NCBI GenBank assembly: GCA_002449695.1
Contig: DJXI01000029.1
Location: 10,373 to 29,394 of the forward strand
DNA length: 19,022 nt
Direction: 5' to 3'
Source of the DNA: Verrucomicrobia bacterium UBA7008
Lineage (GTDB): Bacteria; Verrucomicrobiota; Kiritimatiellia; RFP12; UBA1067
Shown: positions 6,467 through 13,080 of the stretch, piece after piece
How the letters are laid out: every line of letters begins with the position of its first letter
Numbering within the stretch: position 1 is the stretch's first letter
The notes under the pieces: model-generated
Databases searched by the model: none
Seen by the model: only the letters and a program-made list of their open reading frames with translations
Told to the model about the DNA's origin: nothing
Translations under genes and position numbers: made by a program

Positions 6467-7291
6467 CTACTTCCTCCGCTTGACGATTACCTTGTTGGAA
6501 GCCTTGTTCGGCTTGCGGGTCTTGCCGCCCTTCGCGAGCTTGCCCCACGGCGAACGCGGATCGCTGCCGCCGGAGGTGCGTCCCTCGCCGCCGCCCATCG
6601 GGTGGTCGACAGGGTTCATGGCCACGCCGCGCACCGTCGGGCGGATGCCCAGGTGGCGCTTGCGGCCGGCCTTGCCGAGCTTGATCGAGCCCCAGTCCTT
6701 GTTGCCGACCTCGCCGACCGTGGCGAGGCAGCGGCCGTTGAAGATGCGCACTTCGCCCGAAGGCATCTTGAGCGTCACCTTCTCGCCGTCGCGCGCCATC
6801 ACCTGGCAGGCGTTGCCGGCCGAACGCGCGACCTTGGCGCCTTCGCCCGGGACGAGCTCCACCGCGTGGACCATGAGGCCGAGCGGGATCTGCGCGAGCG
6901 GCAGGCAGTTGCCGACCGTCGCCTCGGCCTTGGTGCCGTTCATGACCTTCATGCCCGGCTTGAGGCCTTCCGGCGCGAGGATGTAGCTCTTGACGCCGTC
7001 GGTGTACTCGATGAGGGCGAGGTACGCCGAGCGCGTCGGGTCGTAGGCGATGTCCTTGACCGTCGCCTCGACGTCGAACCTGTTGCGCTTGAAGTCGACG
7101 ATCCTCAGGCGCTGCTTCGCGCCGCCGCCGTGGTGGCGGGTCGTGATGCGGCCCTGGTTGTTGCGGCCCGCCGTCTTGCGGACGGCCTTGGTCAGGCTCT
7201 TGACCGGGCGCTTCTCGGTAATCTCCTCGAACGTCGCGGATTCGCGGAAGCGAATGCCGCACGAACGGGCCTTGTATGTCTTGAGTGCCAT
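6467..7291 (-). CDS. rplB: 50S ribosomal protein L2
   Basis: This 274-aa protein is full length. It has the N-terminal KTAGRNNQGRITTRHHGGGA block (residues 39-58), the OB-like RNA-binding and SH3-like domains, and the C-terminal signature VRGVAMNPVDHPMGGGEG (220-237) with H230 equivalent to the histidine important for peptidyl-transferase activity in E. coli L2. L2 is needed for subunit association and assembly of the catalytic centre. The stop TAG lies 3 nt before the rpsS start. No frame break is seen, in contrast to its neighbour rpsS. Confidence 0.98.
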   Translation of the reverse strand: MALKTYKARSCGIRFRESATFEEITEKRPVKSLTKAVRKTAGRNNQGRITTRHHGGGAKQRLRIVDFKRNRFDVEATVKDIAYDPTRSAYLALIEYTDGVKSYILAPEGLKPGMKVMNGTKAEATVGNCLPLAQIPLGLMVHAVELVPGEGAKVARSAGNACQVMARDGEKVTLKMPSGEVRIFNGRCLATVGEVGNKDWGSIKLGKAGRKRHLGIRPTVRGVAMNPVDHPMGGGEGRTSGGSDPRSPWGKLAKGGKTRKPNKASNKVIVKRRK

Positions 7292-7305
7292 GTGTTAACT
7301 CCCCG

Positions 7306-7584
7306 TTAGACCTGTTCGATGCGCTCGCCGGCCTTGACGGTGACGTACGCCTTCTTGTAGGTGGCCTCGGTCACCGCGCGGCGCGTGCCGCGGATGTAGC
7401 GAAGACCGCCCTTGACATTGACGGTGCGGACCTTGAGGACGTGCACGCCGAACTTCTTTTCGACGGCCGCCGCGATCTGGGGCTTGGTCGCGTCGACCGC
7501 GACCTCGAGGAGGTAGCGGTTCTCGGCGCTCAGACGCGAGCCCTTCTCGGTGATCATGACCTTCTTGATGATTTCGTTCGTCAT
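7306..7584 (-). CDS. rplW: 50S ribosomal protein L23
   Basis: The 92-aa product has the L23 layout: KVMITEKGSRLSAENRYLLE at the N-terminus, the AAAVEKKFGVHVLKVRTVNV segment that leads to the 23S-binding strand, then an arginine-rich loop (GGLRYIRGTRRA) and KKAYVTVKAGERIEQV. L23 is the docking site for trigger factor and SRP at the exit tunnel, next to the place L29 would occupy. As rpmC is missing from this operon, L23 may lack its usual partner. Gaps to rplD and rplB are 12 and 14 nt. Confidence 0.97.
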   Translation of the reverse strand: MTNEIIKKVMITEKGSRLSAENRYLLEVAVDATKPQIAAAVEKKFGVHVLKVRTVNVKGGLRYIRGTRRAVTEATYKKAYVTVKAGERIEQV

Positions 7585-7596
7585 TTCGGCAGCTCC

Positions 7597-8190
7597 TTAC
7601 TTGGCGATGCGCGCGAGCAGCGCGTCGTAGCCCGCCTTGTCGCAGACGATCTTGCGGTTCGCCATCACGGTGTACACGTCGAGCGCCTGCGCCGTCGAGT
7701 AGTCGATGCGCGGCAGGTTGCTGGTGACGAGCAGCGTCGTGTCGTCCACGTCCTTCTGGACGACGACCGCCGTGCGGTCCACGCCCAGCGACTTGAGGAG
7801 CGCCGCCATGAGCTTCGTCTTCGGCGCCTCGAACGCGAACTCGTCGACGACGATCACGTCGCCCGCCACGAGCTTGTCGGAGAGGGCGCGCGCGAACGCG
7901 AGCTTCATCACCTTCTTGTTGATCTTCTGCGAGAAGTCGCGCGGCTTGGGGCCGTGCGCGACGCCGCCGCCGCGCCACACGGGCGACTGGCGGAAGCCCG
8001 CGCGGGCGTTGCCCGTGCCCTTCTGCTTCCACGGCTTCTTGTTGGAGCCCGAGACTTCGCCCTTGCCCTTCGTCGAGGCCGTGCCCGCGCGCAGCGCGTT
8101 GCGGATCGCCGTGACCGCGTCCTTGACCGCCTGCTCGCCCTTGTCGAGCGTCAGCTGGGACTGGTCGAATACCGTTTCAATCTTCTTCAT
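7597..8190 (-). CDS. rplD: 50S ribosomal protein L4
   Basis: The 197-aa product contains the conserved L4 tunnel loop: GSNKKPWKQKGTGNARAGFR, SPVWRGGGVAHGPKPRDFSQ and INKKVMKLAF (about residues 47-100), then the globular domain with VIVVDEFAF and NLPRIDYSTAQALDVYTVM. The N-terminus is short: it enters the family alignment near VFD, without the usual first beta strand (V.d..G...G.v.L). The start ATG overlaps the rplC stop by one base (TAATG), so no longer start is available without extending into rplC. In E. coli L4 also represses its own operon by binding the S10 leader, which is relevant to the leader structure seen upstream of rpsJ. Confidence 0.97.
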   Translation of the reverse strand: MKKIETVFDQSQLTLDKGEQAVKDAVTAIRNALRAGTASTKGKGEVSGSNKKPWKQKGTGNARAGFRQSPVWRGGGVAHGPKPRDFSQKINKKVMKLAFARALSDKLVAGDVIVVDEFAFEAPKTKLMAALLKSLGVDRTAVVVQKDVDDTTLLVTSNLPRIDYSTAQALDVYTVMANRKIVCDKAGYDALLARIAK

Positions 8191-8858
8191 TACTTAGCCC
8201 CTTTCTTCGCCTTGAACGCGAGGACGTTGTTCTTGAGGGACTTGCGGACGTAGACCGTTCCGTTGCGCGCGCCGGGGACCGAGCCCTTGACGAGAATCGC
8301 GTTGTCCTCGGGACGGATCTGCACCACTTCGAGGTTGACCGCCTTGCGGCTGACGTCGCCCATGTGGCCGGGCATCTTCTTGCCCTTCTCGATCCAGCCG
8401 GGGAGGTCGCGCGCCGCGAGGCCGCCCGTGCGGCGCTTGGAGTGGCCGCCGTGGGTCATGTTGCCGCCCGCGAAGTTGTAGCGCTTCAGGACGCCCGCGA
8501 AACCGCGGCCCTTCGTCGTGCCCGTCACGTCGACGTACTTGACGCCCTCGAAGTTGGCGACCGTGATCTTGTCGCCGACCTTGACTTCCTCGCCGGCGTC
8601 CAGCGCGAACTCCTTGAGGATGCGCACGCCGCCTTCGAGGCCGCCCGTCTTCTTGAGGTGGCCCGCGACCGCCTTCGTCAGGCGCTGGACCTTCTGCTCG
8701 CCCCAGCCGAGCTGCGCGGCGACATAGCCGTCCTTCTCGGCGGTCTTGAGCTGAACGACCGGGCAGGGCCCGACTTCCAGCACCGTCACCGTCGTGCGCT
8801 TGCCGTCGGCGTCGTACACCTGGGTCATTCCGACCTTCTTGCCAATCAATCCTTCCAT
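8190..8858 (-). CDS. rplC: 50S ribosomal protein L3
   Basis: The start at 8858 gives 222 aa beginning MEGLIGKKVGMTQVYDADGK, the family N-terminus. It has a strong AAGGAGG ribosome binding site 6 nt upstream, which overlaps the rpsJ stop; the in-frame ATG 36 nt upstream lies in rpsJ and is rejected. Landmarks are TGTTKGRGFAGVLKRYNFAG, the extended loop MTHGGHSKRRTG that reaches the peptidyl-transferase centre, KGKKMPGHMGDV and the C-terminal VKGSVPGARNGTVYVRKS. L3 is one of the two assembly-initiator proteins of the large subunit. Confidence 0.97.
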   Translation of the reverse strand: MEGLIGKKVGMTQVYDADGKRTTVTVLEVGPCPVVQLKTAEKDGYVAAQLGWGEQKVQRLTKAVAGHLKKTGGLEGGVRILKEFALDAGEEVKVGDKITVANFEGVKYVDVTGTTKGRGFAGVLKRYNFAGGNMTHGGHSKRRTGGLAARDLPGWIEKGKKMPGHMGDVSRKAVNLEVVQIRPEDNAILVKGSVPGARNGTVYVRKSLKNNVLAFKAKKGAK

Positions 8859-8868
8859 CGCGACCTCC

Positions 8869-9177
8869 TTAGACCTTGATGGTGATGTCGACACCGGCGG
8901 GAAGATTGAGCTTCTTGAGCTCGTCGATCGTCTGCGCGGTCGGGTTGACGATGTCGAGCAGGCGCTTGTGCGTGCGCATCTCGAACTGATCCATGGACTT
9001 CTTGTCGACGTTCGGCGAACGGTTCACCGTGTAACGCTCGACGCGGGTCGGCAGCGGGATCGGTCCCACCACCTGCGCACCCGTGCCCCTCGCCGTGTCG
9101 ATGATGCCACCGACGGCCTGGTCCAGAACTCTATGGTCATAGGCCTGGAGGCGGATGCGGACTCTCTGCTGTTGCAT
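8869..9177 (-). CDS. rpsJ: 30S ribosomal protein S10
   Basis: The 102-aa product has the S10 core: [19 protein letters not shown], the loop [20 protein letters not shown] that reaches into the 30S head, [20 protein letters not shown] and [20 protein letters not shown]. The ATG at 9177 is chosen over an upstream in-frame start (9435) because the extension lacks similarity and lies in the leader; AAAGGAAC precedes the ATG at a suitable distance. S10 heads the operon; in other bacteria it also joins NusB in antitermination. No str-operon genes (rpsL, rpsG, fusA, tuf) lie upstream, unlike in many bacteria. Confidence 0.97.
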   Translation of the reverse strand: MQQQRVRIRLQAYDHRVLDQAVGGIIDTARGTGAQVVGPIPLPTRVERYTVNRSPNVDKKSMDQFEMRTHKRLLDIVNPTAQTIDELKKLNLPAGVDITIKV

Positions 9178-9455
9178 TCTGTGTTCCTTTTGTTTTCGTT
9201 TGTTCCGGCTTTGGCTTGCGCCTCGCCCCGAGACCTGGGCTTCGACGGTCGCGGTCGCCGCGCGTGGCGTTCCTTTCGGTCCGCCCTTGGCGCGTGAGGC
9301 CCTTGGCGGCGCCTCGCCCGCGACTGGGTTTCCGCCCAGTAACCCCCGCAAAAACAAGGCTCGCGGCACGTTGTCGTAACCGCGAGCGCTGCTCATCGGG
9401 TACGACGCGACGGGATGTACTCGCCCGTATCGCAACCCTCTTCTTGCGAAGATCG
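9178..9455 (-). promoter_or_regulatory. Long 5' leader of the ribosomal-protein operon
   Basis: From the predicted transcription start near 9455 to the rpsJ ATG there are about 277 nt without a convincing gene. On the minus strand it contains the terminator-like hairpin described separately (9350-9387), a 6-bp hairpin ACTGGG/CCCAGT (9323-9340), a short GTCGTA/TACGAC complementarity around the first hairpin, and a purine-rich stretch with AAAGGAAC before rpsJ. In E. coli the S10 leader of about 170 nt binds L4 for attenuation and translational repression. A comparable role is inferred from position and structure, not from homology. An open frame through the leader (start 9435) has no recognisable similarity. 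Confidence 0.6.
9350..9387 (-). terminator. Putative attenuator hairpin in the rpsJ leader
   Basis: On the minus strand an 8-bp GC-rich stem, GCTCGCGG with CCGCGAGC (9380-9387 and 9359-9366 on the plus strand), encloses a 13-nt loop in which ACG-ACAA-CGT can pair further. It is followed by CTTGTTTTT (9350-9358). This has the form of an intrinsic terminator about 70-105 nt after the predicted start and 170 nt before the first gene, so it can work only as an attenuator. Its use in vivo is inferred. Confidence 0.55.
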
Positions 9456-9461
9456 TCTAAA

Positions 9462-9491
9462 AGTATATCATATTTTGCATAAACCCTGCAA
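9462..9491 (-). promoter_or_regulatory. Promoter of the ribosomal-protein operon
   Basis: On the minus strand TTGCAG (9486-9491) and TATACT (9462-9467) are separated by 18 nt, and TGA directly before the -10 makes an extended -10 (TGATATACT). The surrounding stretch (9455-9515) is strikingly AT-rich in a GC-rich genome. The -35 half also lies in a small ACCCT/AGGGT hairpin (9483-9497) just after the tsaB stop. The same ATGATATAMT core appears before three other transcription units in the window. Confidence 0.75.
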
Positions 9492-9501
9492 TAGGGTAAT
9501 T

Positions 9502-10047
9502 TTAATTATTTTCGCGCACCGCCGGGTTGAGATAGAGCGGCAGCGGCTCGGGCCGGAGGATCGACGGACACGCCTCGGCAAAGCGCCGCAGACCCTCCGC
9601 CGTCGGAGTGCGCCCGCCCCGGTAGCGCGCGCCGAACGTCTCCTTCAGGAACGCGTCGATGCGCGCGGCGTCGGGCGTGACGACCGGCGCGCCGAGCGGC
9701 ACGCGCCGGGGCAGCTCCTCGGCCGTCGCGAGAAAGATGTCGGTGACGAGACGGAACCCCTCGAAGAGCGCCACCCAGCAGAGCCCGCGCCGCGCGTCGC
9801 CCACGACCGCGAGCGGCCCGTCGCCCGGCTCGACGAGCGCGCACGCCGACGGCAGCCCCCGCACCTCGCAGCCCGGCGCGCCGAGCGCATAGCCCTGCGC
9901 GAACGCGAGCGCCGCGCGGATGCCCGCGAACGAGCCGGGGCCTGTCCCCACGACGATGCGCTGCGGCCGTTCCGTCAGGTCCGTCTCCGCCCGCCAGTCG
10001 CAGATGCGGTGCGTGCCCGCCGAATGTTCAAGGTAGATCGTCTTCAT
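9502..10047 (-). CDS. tsaB: TsaB-like tRNA threonylcarbamoyladenosine biosynthesis protein, short N-terminus
   Basis: The 181-aa product contains IVVGTGPGSFAGIRAALAFA (about residues 31-50), matching the TsaB signature GxGPGSFTGlRiG with Ala for Thr, followed by a region like the second half of the ASKHA fold (LAVVGDARRGLCWVALFEGF). TsaB is the non-catalytic partner of TsaD in t6A37 formation on tRNAs reading ANN codons. Typical members have about 60-65 residues before GxGPGSF; here there are only about 33 (MKTIYLEHSAGTHRICDW...), so strands and the helix that usually pack against TsaD are missing or strongly shortened. The start overlaps the stop of the upstream substrate-binding protein gene (ATGA), so no longer start is likely. 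It is followed by the r-protein promoter. Assignment is firm for the signature, less so for full function. Confidence 0.8.
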   Translation of the reverse strand: MKTIYLEHSAGTHRICDWRAETDLTERPQRIVVGTGPGSFAGIRAALAFAQGYALGAPGCEVRGLPSACALVEPGDGPLAVVGDARRGLCWVALFEGFRLVTDIFLATAEELPRRVPLGAPVVTPDAARIDAFLKETFGARYRGGRTPTAEGLRRFAEACPSILRPEPLPLYLNPAVRENN

Positions 10048-11567
10048 CGCGCCGTCGCTCCCGCTTTCAGATACTGCTCCTGCCCGTAGGGGAAATCGCT
10101 CGGAATGTAGTTTTCGACCGTCGGCCGCACGAGCGTGTACGACTTCGGGAAATGCGTGTAGATCCACGGGCAGTCCTCGCGCAGGATCGCCTGGCACGCG
10201 CGCCAGTGGACGTTGCGCGCGGCCGCGTCGGGCGCGGCCATCGCCGCCTCGTATTCGGCGTCGAACGCCGCGTTCGCGTAGTTGGAGTGGTTGGGGCCCG
10301 GGCTCGCGTTCTTCGAATAGAAGAGCTGGAGGAAGTTCTCCGCGTCGGGATAGTCGCCGACCCAGCCCATCATGTAAAGCTGCACGCGCCCCTCGTTCAC
10401 CGCCTTGAGGAACGTCCCCCACGTGCTGAACGCGAGCTCCAGCCGCACGCCGATGCGCTCGAAGAAGCTGGCCAGCAGCTCCCCCTGCTCGCGGCTGTCC
10501 TGGCTCGCGCGGCCGATCGACAGCGTGAGCGTCAGCCGCCGCCCCGTCGCGGGGTCGAGGCCGTCCGCGTAGCCCGCCTCCGCGAGCAGCGCCTTCGCGC
10601 GGTCGAGGTCGAACGGATACGGGAACGGCGTCTCCAGCCGGCCGTCCACGCCGTGCGGCACGGGGCCGTCCGCGAAATCGACGCGCCCGTTGTAGAACTT
10701 GCGCCACGCCGCGAAGTCGAACGCGCATGTGAGCGCCTGGCGGAGCTTCCGGTTCGGCCCCAGCACGGGATCGCGCATGTTCATGCCGATGTAGCGCACG
10801 TCGAGCGACGGCGTGCCGTAGAGCCGCACACCTTCCGCCGCGAGGCGCGGGTCGAGCGTGCCGTCGCCGGCGACGACGGCGTCCCAGTTGTCGCGCGCGA
10901 TCTCGCCGAGGAAGTCGAGCTCGCCCCGGAGGAACATCAGCCACTGCGTCGAGACGTCGTTGATGACGAGGTAGCGGATCGTGTCGAACCCGCCCGGGAC
11001 CGGCGTGCGGCGGGTGAAGACCATCTCGTAGTTCTTGCGCCACGATGCGAGCCGGTAGGGGCCTGTCCCCGTGCCGTCCGCGCGCCGGACCGCCGTGTAG
11101 CTCATCGCCATCATCCACGGAAAGACGTGGCTCGGCTCCTTGAGCGTGACGACGAGCGTGTCATCGTCGGGCGTCGCGAAGGACGAAACCGCCTTCATCG
11201 TCCAGCCGCCGGGCGAGGCGTTGGCCGGGTCGCGCAGCCGTTCGAGGCACCGCGCCACGTCGCGGCTCGTCAGCTTTGGTGCGTCGCCTTCACCTTCTCC
11301 AACTCTCAACTCTCCACTCTCAACTCTCAACTTATTTCGCATCCGGAAGACGTACGTGCGGCCGTCCGCCGACACCTCCGGCAGCTCGCAGAGGCCCGGC
11401 ACGAGCCGGTAGGGGCGCGCGACGTAGTCGACCGCGAGGGGCGACTCGTAGACGAGCAGCACGGCGCGCGAATCGTAGATCGACTGCGCGCGGATCGGAT
11501 CCATCGAATTGACCCGTTCGAGCGGCCGCGTGAACGTCGCCGCCAGGAGGAGCGCCGCCGCTACCAT
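10044..11567 (-). CDS. ABC transporter substrate-binding protein, family 5 (peptide/oligopeptide type)
   Basis: The 507-aa product has the SBP_bac_5 layout. Near the N-terminus is ERVNSMDPIRAQSIYDSRAV, like the usual 'tLDP...s..v...lYE.L' entry. The body has VLGPNRKLRQALTCAFDFAA (the 'vRqAl.yAiD' motif), FDLDRAKALLAEAGYADG and YMMGWVGDYPDAENFLQLFY. The short hydrophobic start (MVAAALLLAATF) is a weak, uncharged signal peptide, so export is probable but not certain. Such proteins bind peptides or other solutes for an ABC importer; no permease or ATPase gene is nearby. Residues about 79-93 (KLRVESGELRVGEGE) come from a heptanucleotide DNA repeat and replace the usual F.DG.P.TA.DV loop. The start overlaps the preceding gene by 7 nt and has GGAG 8 nt upstream. 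Confidence 0.88.
   Translation of the reverse strand: MVAAALLLAATFTRPLERVNSMDPIRAQSIYDSRAVLLVYESPLAVDYVARPYRLVPGLCELPEVSADGRTYVFRMRNKLRVESGELRVGEGEGDAPKLTSRDVARCLERLRDPANASPGGWTMKAVSSFATPDDDTLVVTLKEPSHVFPWMMAMSYTAVRRADGTGTGPYRLASWRKNYEMVFTRRTPVPGGFDTIRYLVINDVSTQWLMFLRGELDFLGEIARDNWDAVVAGDGTLDPRLAAEGVRLYGTPSLDVRYIGMNMRDPVLGPNRKLRQALTCAFDFAAWRKFYNGRVDFADGPVPHGVDGRLETPFPYPFDLDRAKALLAEAGYADGLDPATGRRLTLTLSIGRASQDSREQGELLASFFERIGVRLELAFSTWGTFLKAVNEGRVQLYMMGWVGDYPDAENFLQLFYSKNASPGPNHSNYANAAFDAEYEAAMAAPDAAARNVHWRACQAILREDCPWIYTHFPKSYTLVRPTVENYIPSDFPYGQEQYLKAGATAR
11293..11334 (-). repeat. GAGAGTT heptanucleotide repeat inside the substrate-binding protein gene
   Basis: On the coding (minus) strand the tract is made of GAGAGTT, GAGAGTG, GAGAGTT, GAGAGTT and near-copies, about 42 nt long. 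It is read in frame as KLRVESGELRVGEGE, which interrupts a normally conserved loop of the family. The same heptamer family, in the same orientation relative to transcription, occurs in trmD. Confidence 0.9.
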
Positions 11568-11923
11568 GACCGGATCTCCAGCCGGAGGTCGATCTTCTTC
11601 GGCGCGTCCGGGAGCGCGGCGAGCGTGCGCCGGACGGCGGCGAGCTTCGGGCGCAGCGCGAAGAGCGTCGGCGCGTTGGCGACATAGAGGAAGATCTTGC
11701 CGTCCTCGTAGCGGCCGGGCCGCGCGGGGAGGTTCGGGAACAGGTTCGGCCAGCGGTCGGCGAGCGAATCGAAGAACGGCTCGTGGACCGTCGTCAGGTC
11801 CGCGAACGCCGCCGTCACCGCCGAGGCGAACGACGCGTGCCGTCCGCGCCGGTCCGGCTCCTTCGGCCAGTAGCGCGGCAGCGGCTGCCCGAATTCATCG
11901 CGATAGCGGTCGTTCCCGTCCAT
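11561..11923 (-). CDS. DUF721/DciA-like protein (putative)
   Basis: The 120-aa product has an unconserved polar N-terminus, then a region that resembles the DUF721 (DciA) pattern: FFDSLADRWPNLFPNLPARP (about 50-69), EDGKIFLYVANAPTLFALRP (73-92) and KKIDLRLEI near the end. DUF721 members usually read 'W..lvG..la.ht.p..l..g.L.V.v.s..w...L' followed by 'i..I.fri'. DciA loads the replicative helicase in bacteria that lack DnaC/DnaI. The match is by pattern only; the glycine after W is replaced and the protein is short, so it may be a diverged member or another small fold. It is the first gene of an operon with the substrate-binding protein and tsaB, and its ATG lies 7 nt after an extended -10, so the mRNA is probably leaderless. 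Confidence 0.6.
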   Translation of the reverse strand: MDGNDRYRDEFGQPLPRYWPKEPDRRGRHASFASAVTAAFADLTTVHEPFFDSLADRWPNLFPNLPARPGRYEDGKIFLYVANAPTLFALRPKLAAVRRTLAALPDAPKKIDLRLEIRSW

Positions 11924-11930
11924 AGCGTAT

Positions 11931-11939
11931 AGTATATCA
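11931..11939 (-). promoter_or_regulatory. Extended -10 promoter, probable leaderless start of the DUF721-like operon
   Basis: Minus strand TGATATACT (TGA 11937-11939, TATACT 11931-11936) is preceded by ATA and lies 7 nt before the ATG at 11921-11923. A start site 7-8 nt after the -10 would fall on or next to the A of ATG. There is no room for a ribosome binding site. No good -35 is visible 17 nt upstream, which suits an extended -10. Confidence 0.65.
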
Positions 11940-12013
11940 TATCCGCGCGGCCGCCGCCCGCGCGAAACAGATTTTGGGGAGCGCTCCGTCCAGACCCCGC
12001 GAATCGGGGCGGG
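11940..12013. other. Intergenic region with GC-rich hairpins
   Basis: Between the phosphatase-family gene and the promoter of the next unit, the minus strand can form CCCCG/CGGGG (about 11995-12009) and CGCGCGG/CCGCGCG with a 7-nt loop (about 11945-11965). Neither is followed by a clear T run, so they are only weak candidates for ending transcription of the upstream gene. No gene is seen. Confidence 0.4.
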
Positions 12014-13006
12014 TTACAGCTCGACCGTGGCGACGACGGGGAAGTGGTCGCTCGGATAGAGCTTCTGGCCGGGCCGCGGATCGGCGACCGTCGCGTAATC
12101 CAGCACGGTAACATCCGGCGAGACGTAGATGTAGTCGATCCGTGCGCCGAAATCCTCCCACGTGTAGCCGCCGTTCTTCAGCTTGTCGGCGTCTGGCGAG
12201 CCATACAGGGCGTTCCGGACATTCACCGGCTTCCCCAGCGCCTCCGCCGTGGAACGCTCGGTGTCGCGCCAGTGCCATCCGTTGAAGGTGCGCCACGGGC
12301 CGACCGGCGGAGTTTTCGTCGCGTACAGCGCGTTCTTGAGCAGCGCCGCGACGGCAACCGCCGGGGCCTCGGTCTCGCGGCAGTTGTGATCGCCCGTGAA
12401 AATGATCGGCGCACCGTCGCCGAACGCCTTCATGCGGTCGATCACCAGCAGCATCCCCTGCTCGCGCGCCCGCGCGCTCACATGGTCGGTGTGCGTATTG
12501 GCGAAGCAGAACCGCCGCCCGGTCGCCTTGTCCTTCAGCACCAGATACGAGCACACGCGCGGGCACGCCGCGCCCCAGCCCTTCACGCCGGGCACGTCGG
12601 GCGTTTCGGAGAGCCAGAACGTGCCGGACTTTTCGACGTCGAAGCGATCACGGCGGTAGAACACCGGCGACGCCTCGTCGGAGACGCGGTCGGCACCGCG
12701 ATGGTCGCCGACAAACGCGAACTCGGGCAGCTGCTCGCGCAGATACGCGGCCTGGCCGGGACGCACCTCCTGCGCGCCGAACGCATCCAGATTCAGGCGG
12801 CGGATCAGCGCCACCAGATCGGCCTTGCGTTCGTTCCACGCATTCGGCGTGCCCCCGTCGGCGGCGGACAGCCGGATATTGTACGTGCCGACGCGCAGTT
12901 TCGCGCGCTCCGGCTGCGGACGGCAGCCGACGAGCGCAAGCGCCGCGCAGACGATGACGACGGCTGACAGCAAAAGACTTCCGGCAATTCCACGTTTCGT
13001 GTTCAT
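12014..13006 (-). CDS. Endonuclease/exonuclease/phosphatase-family lipoprotein
   Basis: The 330-aa product starts with MNTKRGIAGS and a hydrophobic segment ending in the lipobox ALVGC (C28), so it is predicted to be a lipid-anchored envelope protein. The rest carries the EEP fold motifs in order: GTYNIR (N43), LDAFGAQE (E80, metal ligand), CFANTHTDH, IIFTGDHNC, IDYIYVSPDV and SDHFPVVATV at the end. These are the catalytic Asn, Glu, His, Asp-His-Asn and SDH residues of the DNase I-like superfamily. Members act on nucleic acids, phosphoinositides or sphingomyelin; the substrate cannot be told here. The export signal argues against DNA repair and for an extracytoplasmic phosphodiesterase. It seems monocistronic and is preceded by an extended -10 only 6 nt from the ATG. 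Confidence 0.9.
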   Translation of the reverse strand: MNTKRGIAGSLLLSAVVIVCAALALVGCRPQPERAKLRVGTYNIRLSAADGGTPNAWNERKADLVALIRRLNLDAFGAQEVRPGQAAYLREQLPEFAFVGDHRGADRVSDEASPVFYRRDRFDVEKSGTFWLSETPDVPGVKGWGAACPRVCSYLVLKDKATGRRFCFANTHTDHVSARAREQGMLLVIDRMKAFGDGAPIIFTGDHNCRETEAPAVAVAALLKNALYATKTPPVGPWRTFNGWHWRDTERSTAEALGKPVNVRNALYGSPDADKLKNGGYTWEDFGARIDYIYVSPDVTVLDYATVADPRPGQKLYPSDHFPVVATVEL

Positions 13007-13012
13007 GACATC

Positions 13013-13021
13013 ATTATATCA
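13013..13021 (-). promoter_or_regulatory. Extended -10 promoter, probable leaderless start of the lipoprotein gene
   Basis: Minus strand TGATATAAT (TGA 13019-13021, TATAAT 13013-13018) is a consensus extended -10 that lies 6 nt before the ATG at 13004-13006. The spacing fits transcription starting at the start codon. The region between it and the trmD stop (13022-13080) contains only a weak GTCC/GGAC hairpin (13058-13069) and no convincing terminator. Confidence 0.7.
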
Positions 13022-13080
13022 TTTCTCGCCGTCGCACCGCAAATCCGTCAGCCACAGGTCCAAAAGGACGCGCCGACAGA

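Noticed and set aside
6156..7262. A 368-codon minus-strand frame overlapping rplB and rpsS.
   Set aside because: It is a shadow frame of rplB; only its last part matters, because it carries the displaced S19 blocks described for rpsS.
9178..9435. N-terminal extension of S10 or a leader peptide gene.
   Set aside because: The extension has no similarity to S10 and lies between the promoter and a good ribosome binding site for the family start.
13058..13069. GTCC-AAAA-GGAC hairpin as trmD terminator.
   Set aside because: Only 4 bp and no T run after it.
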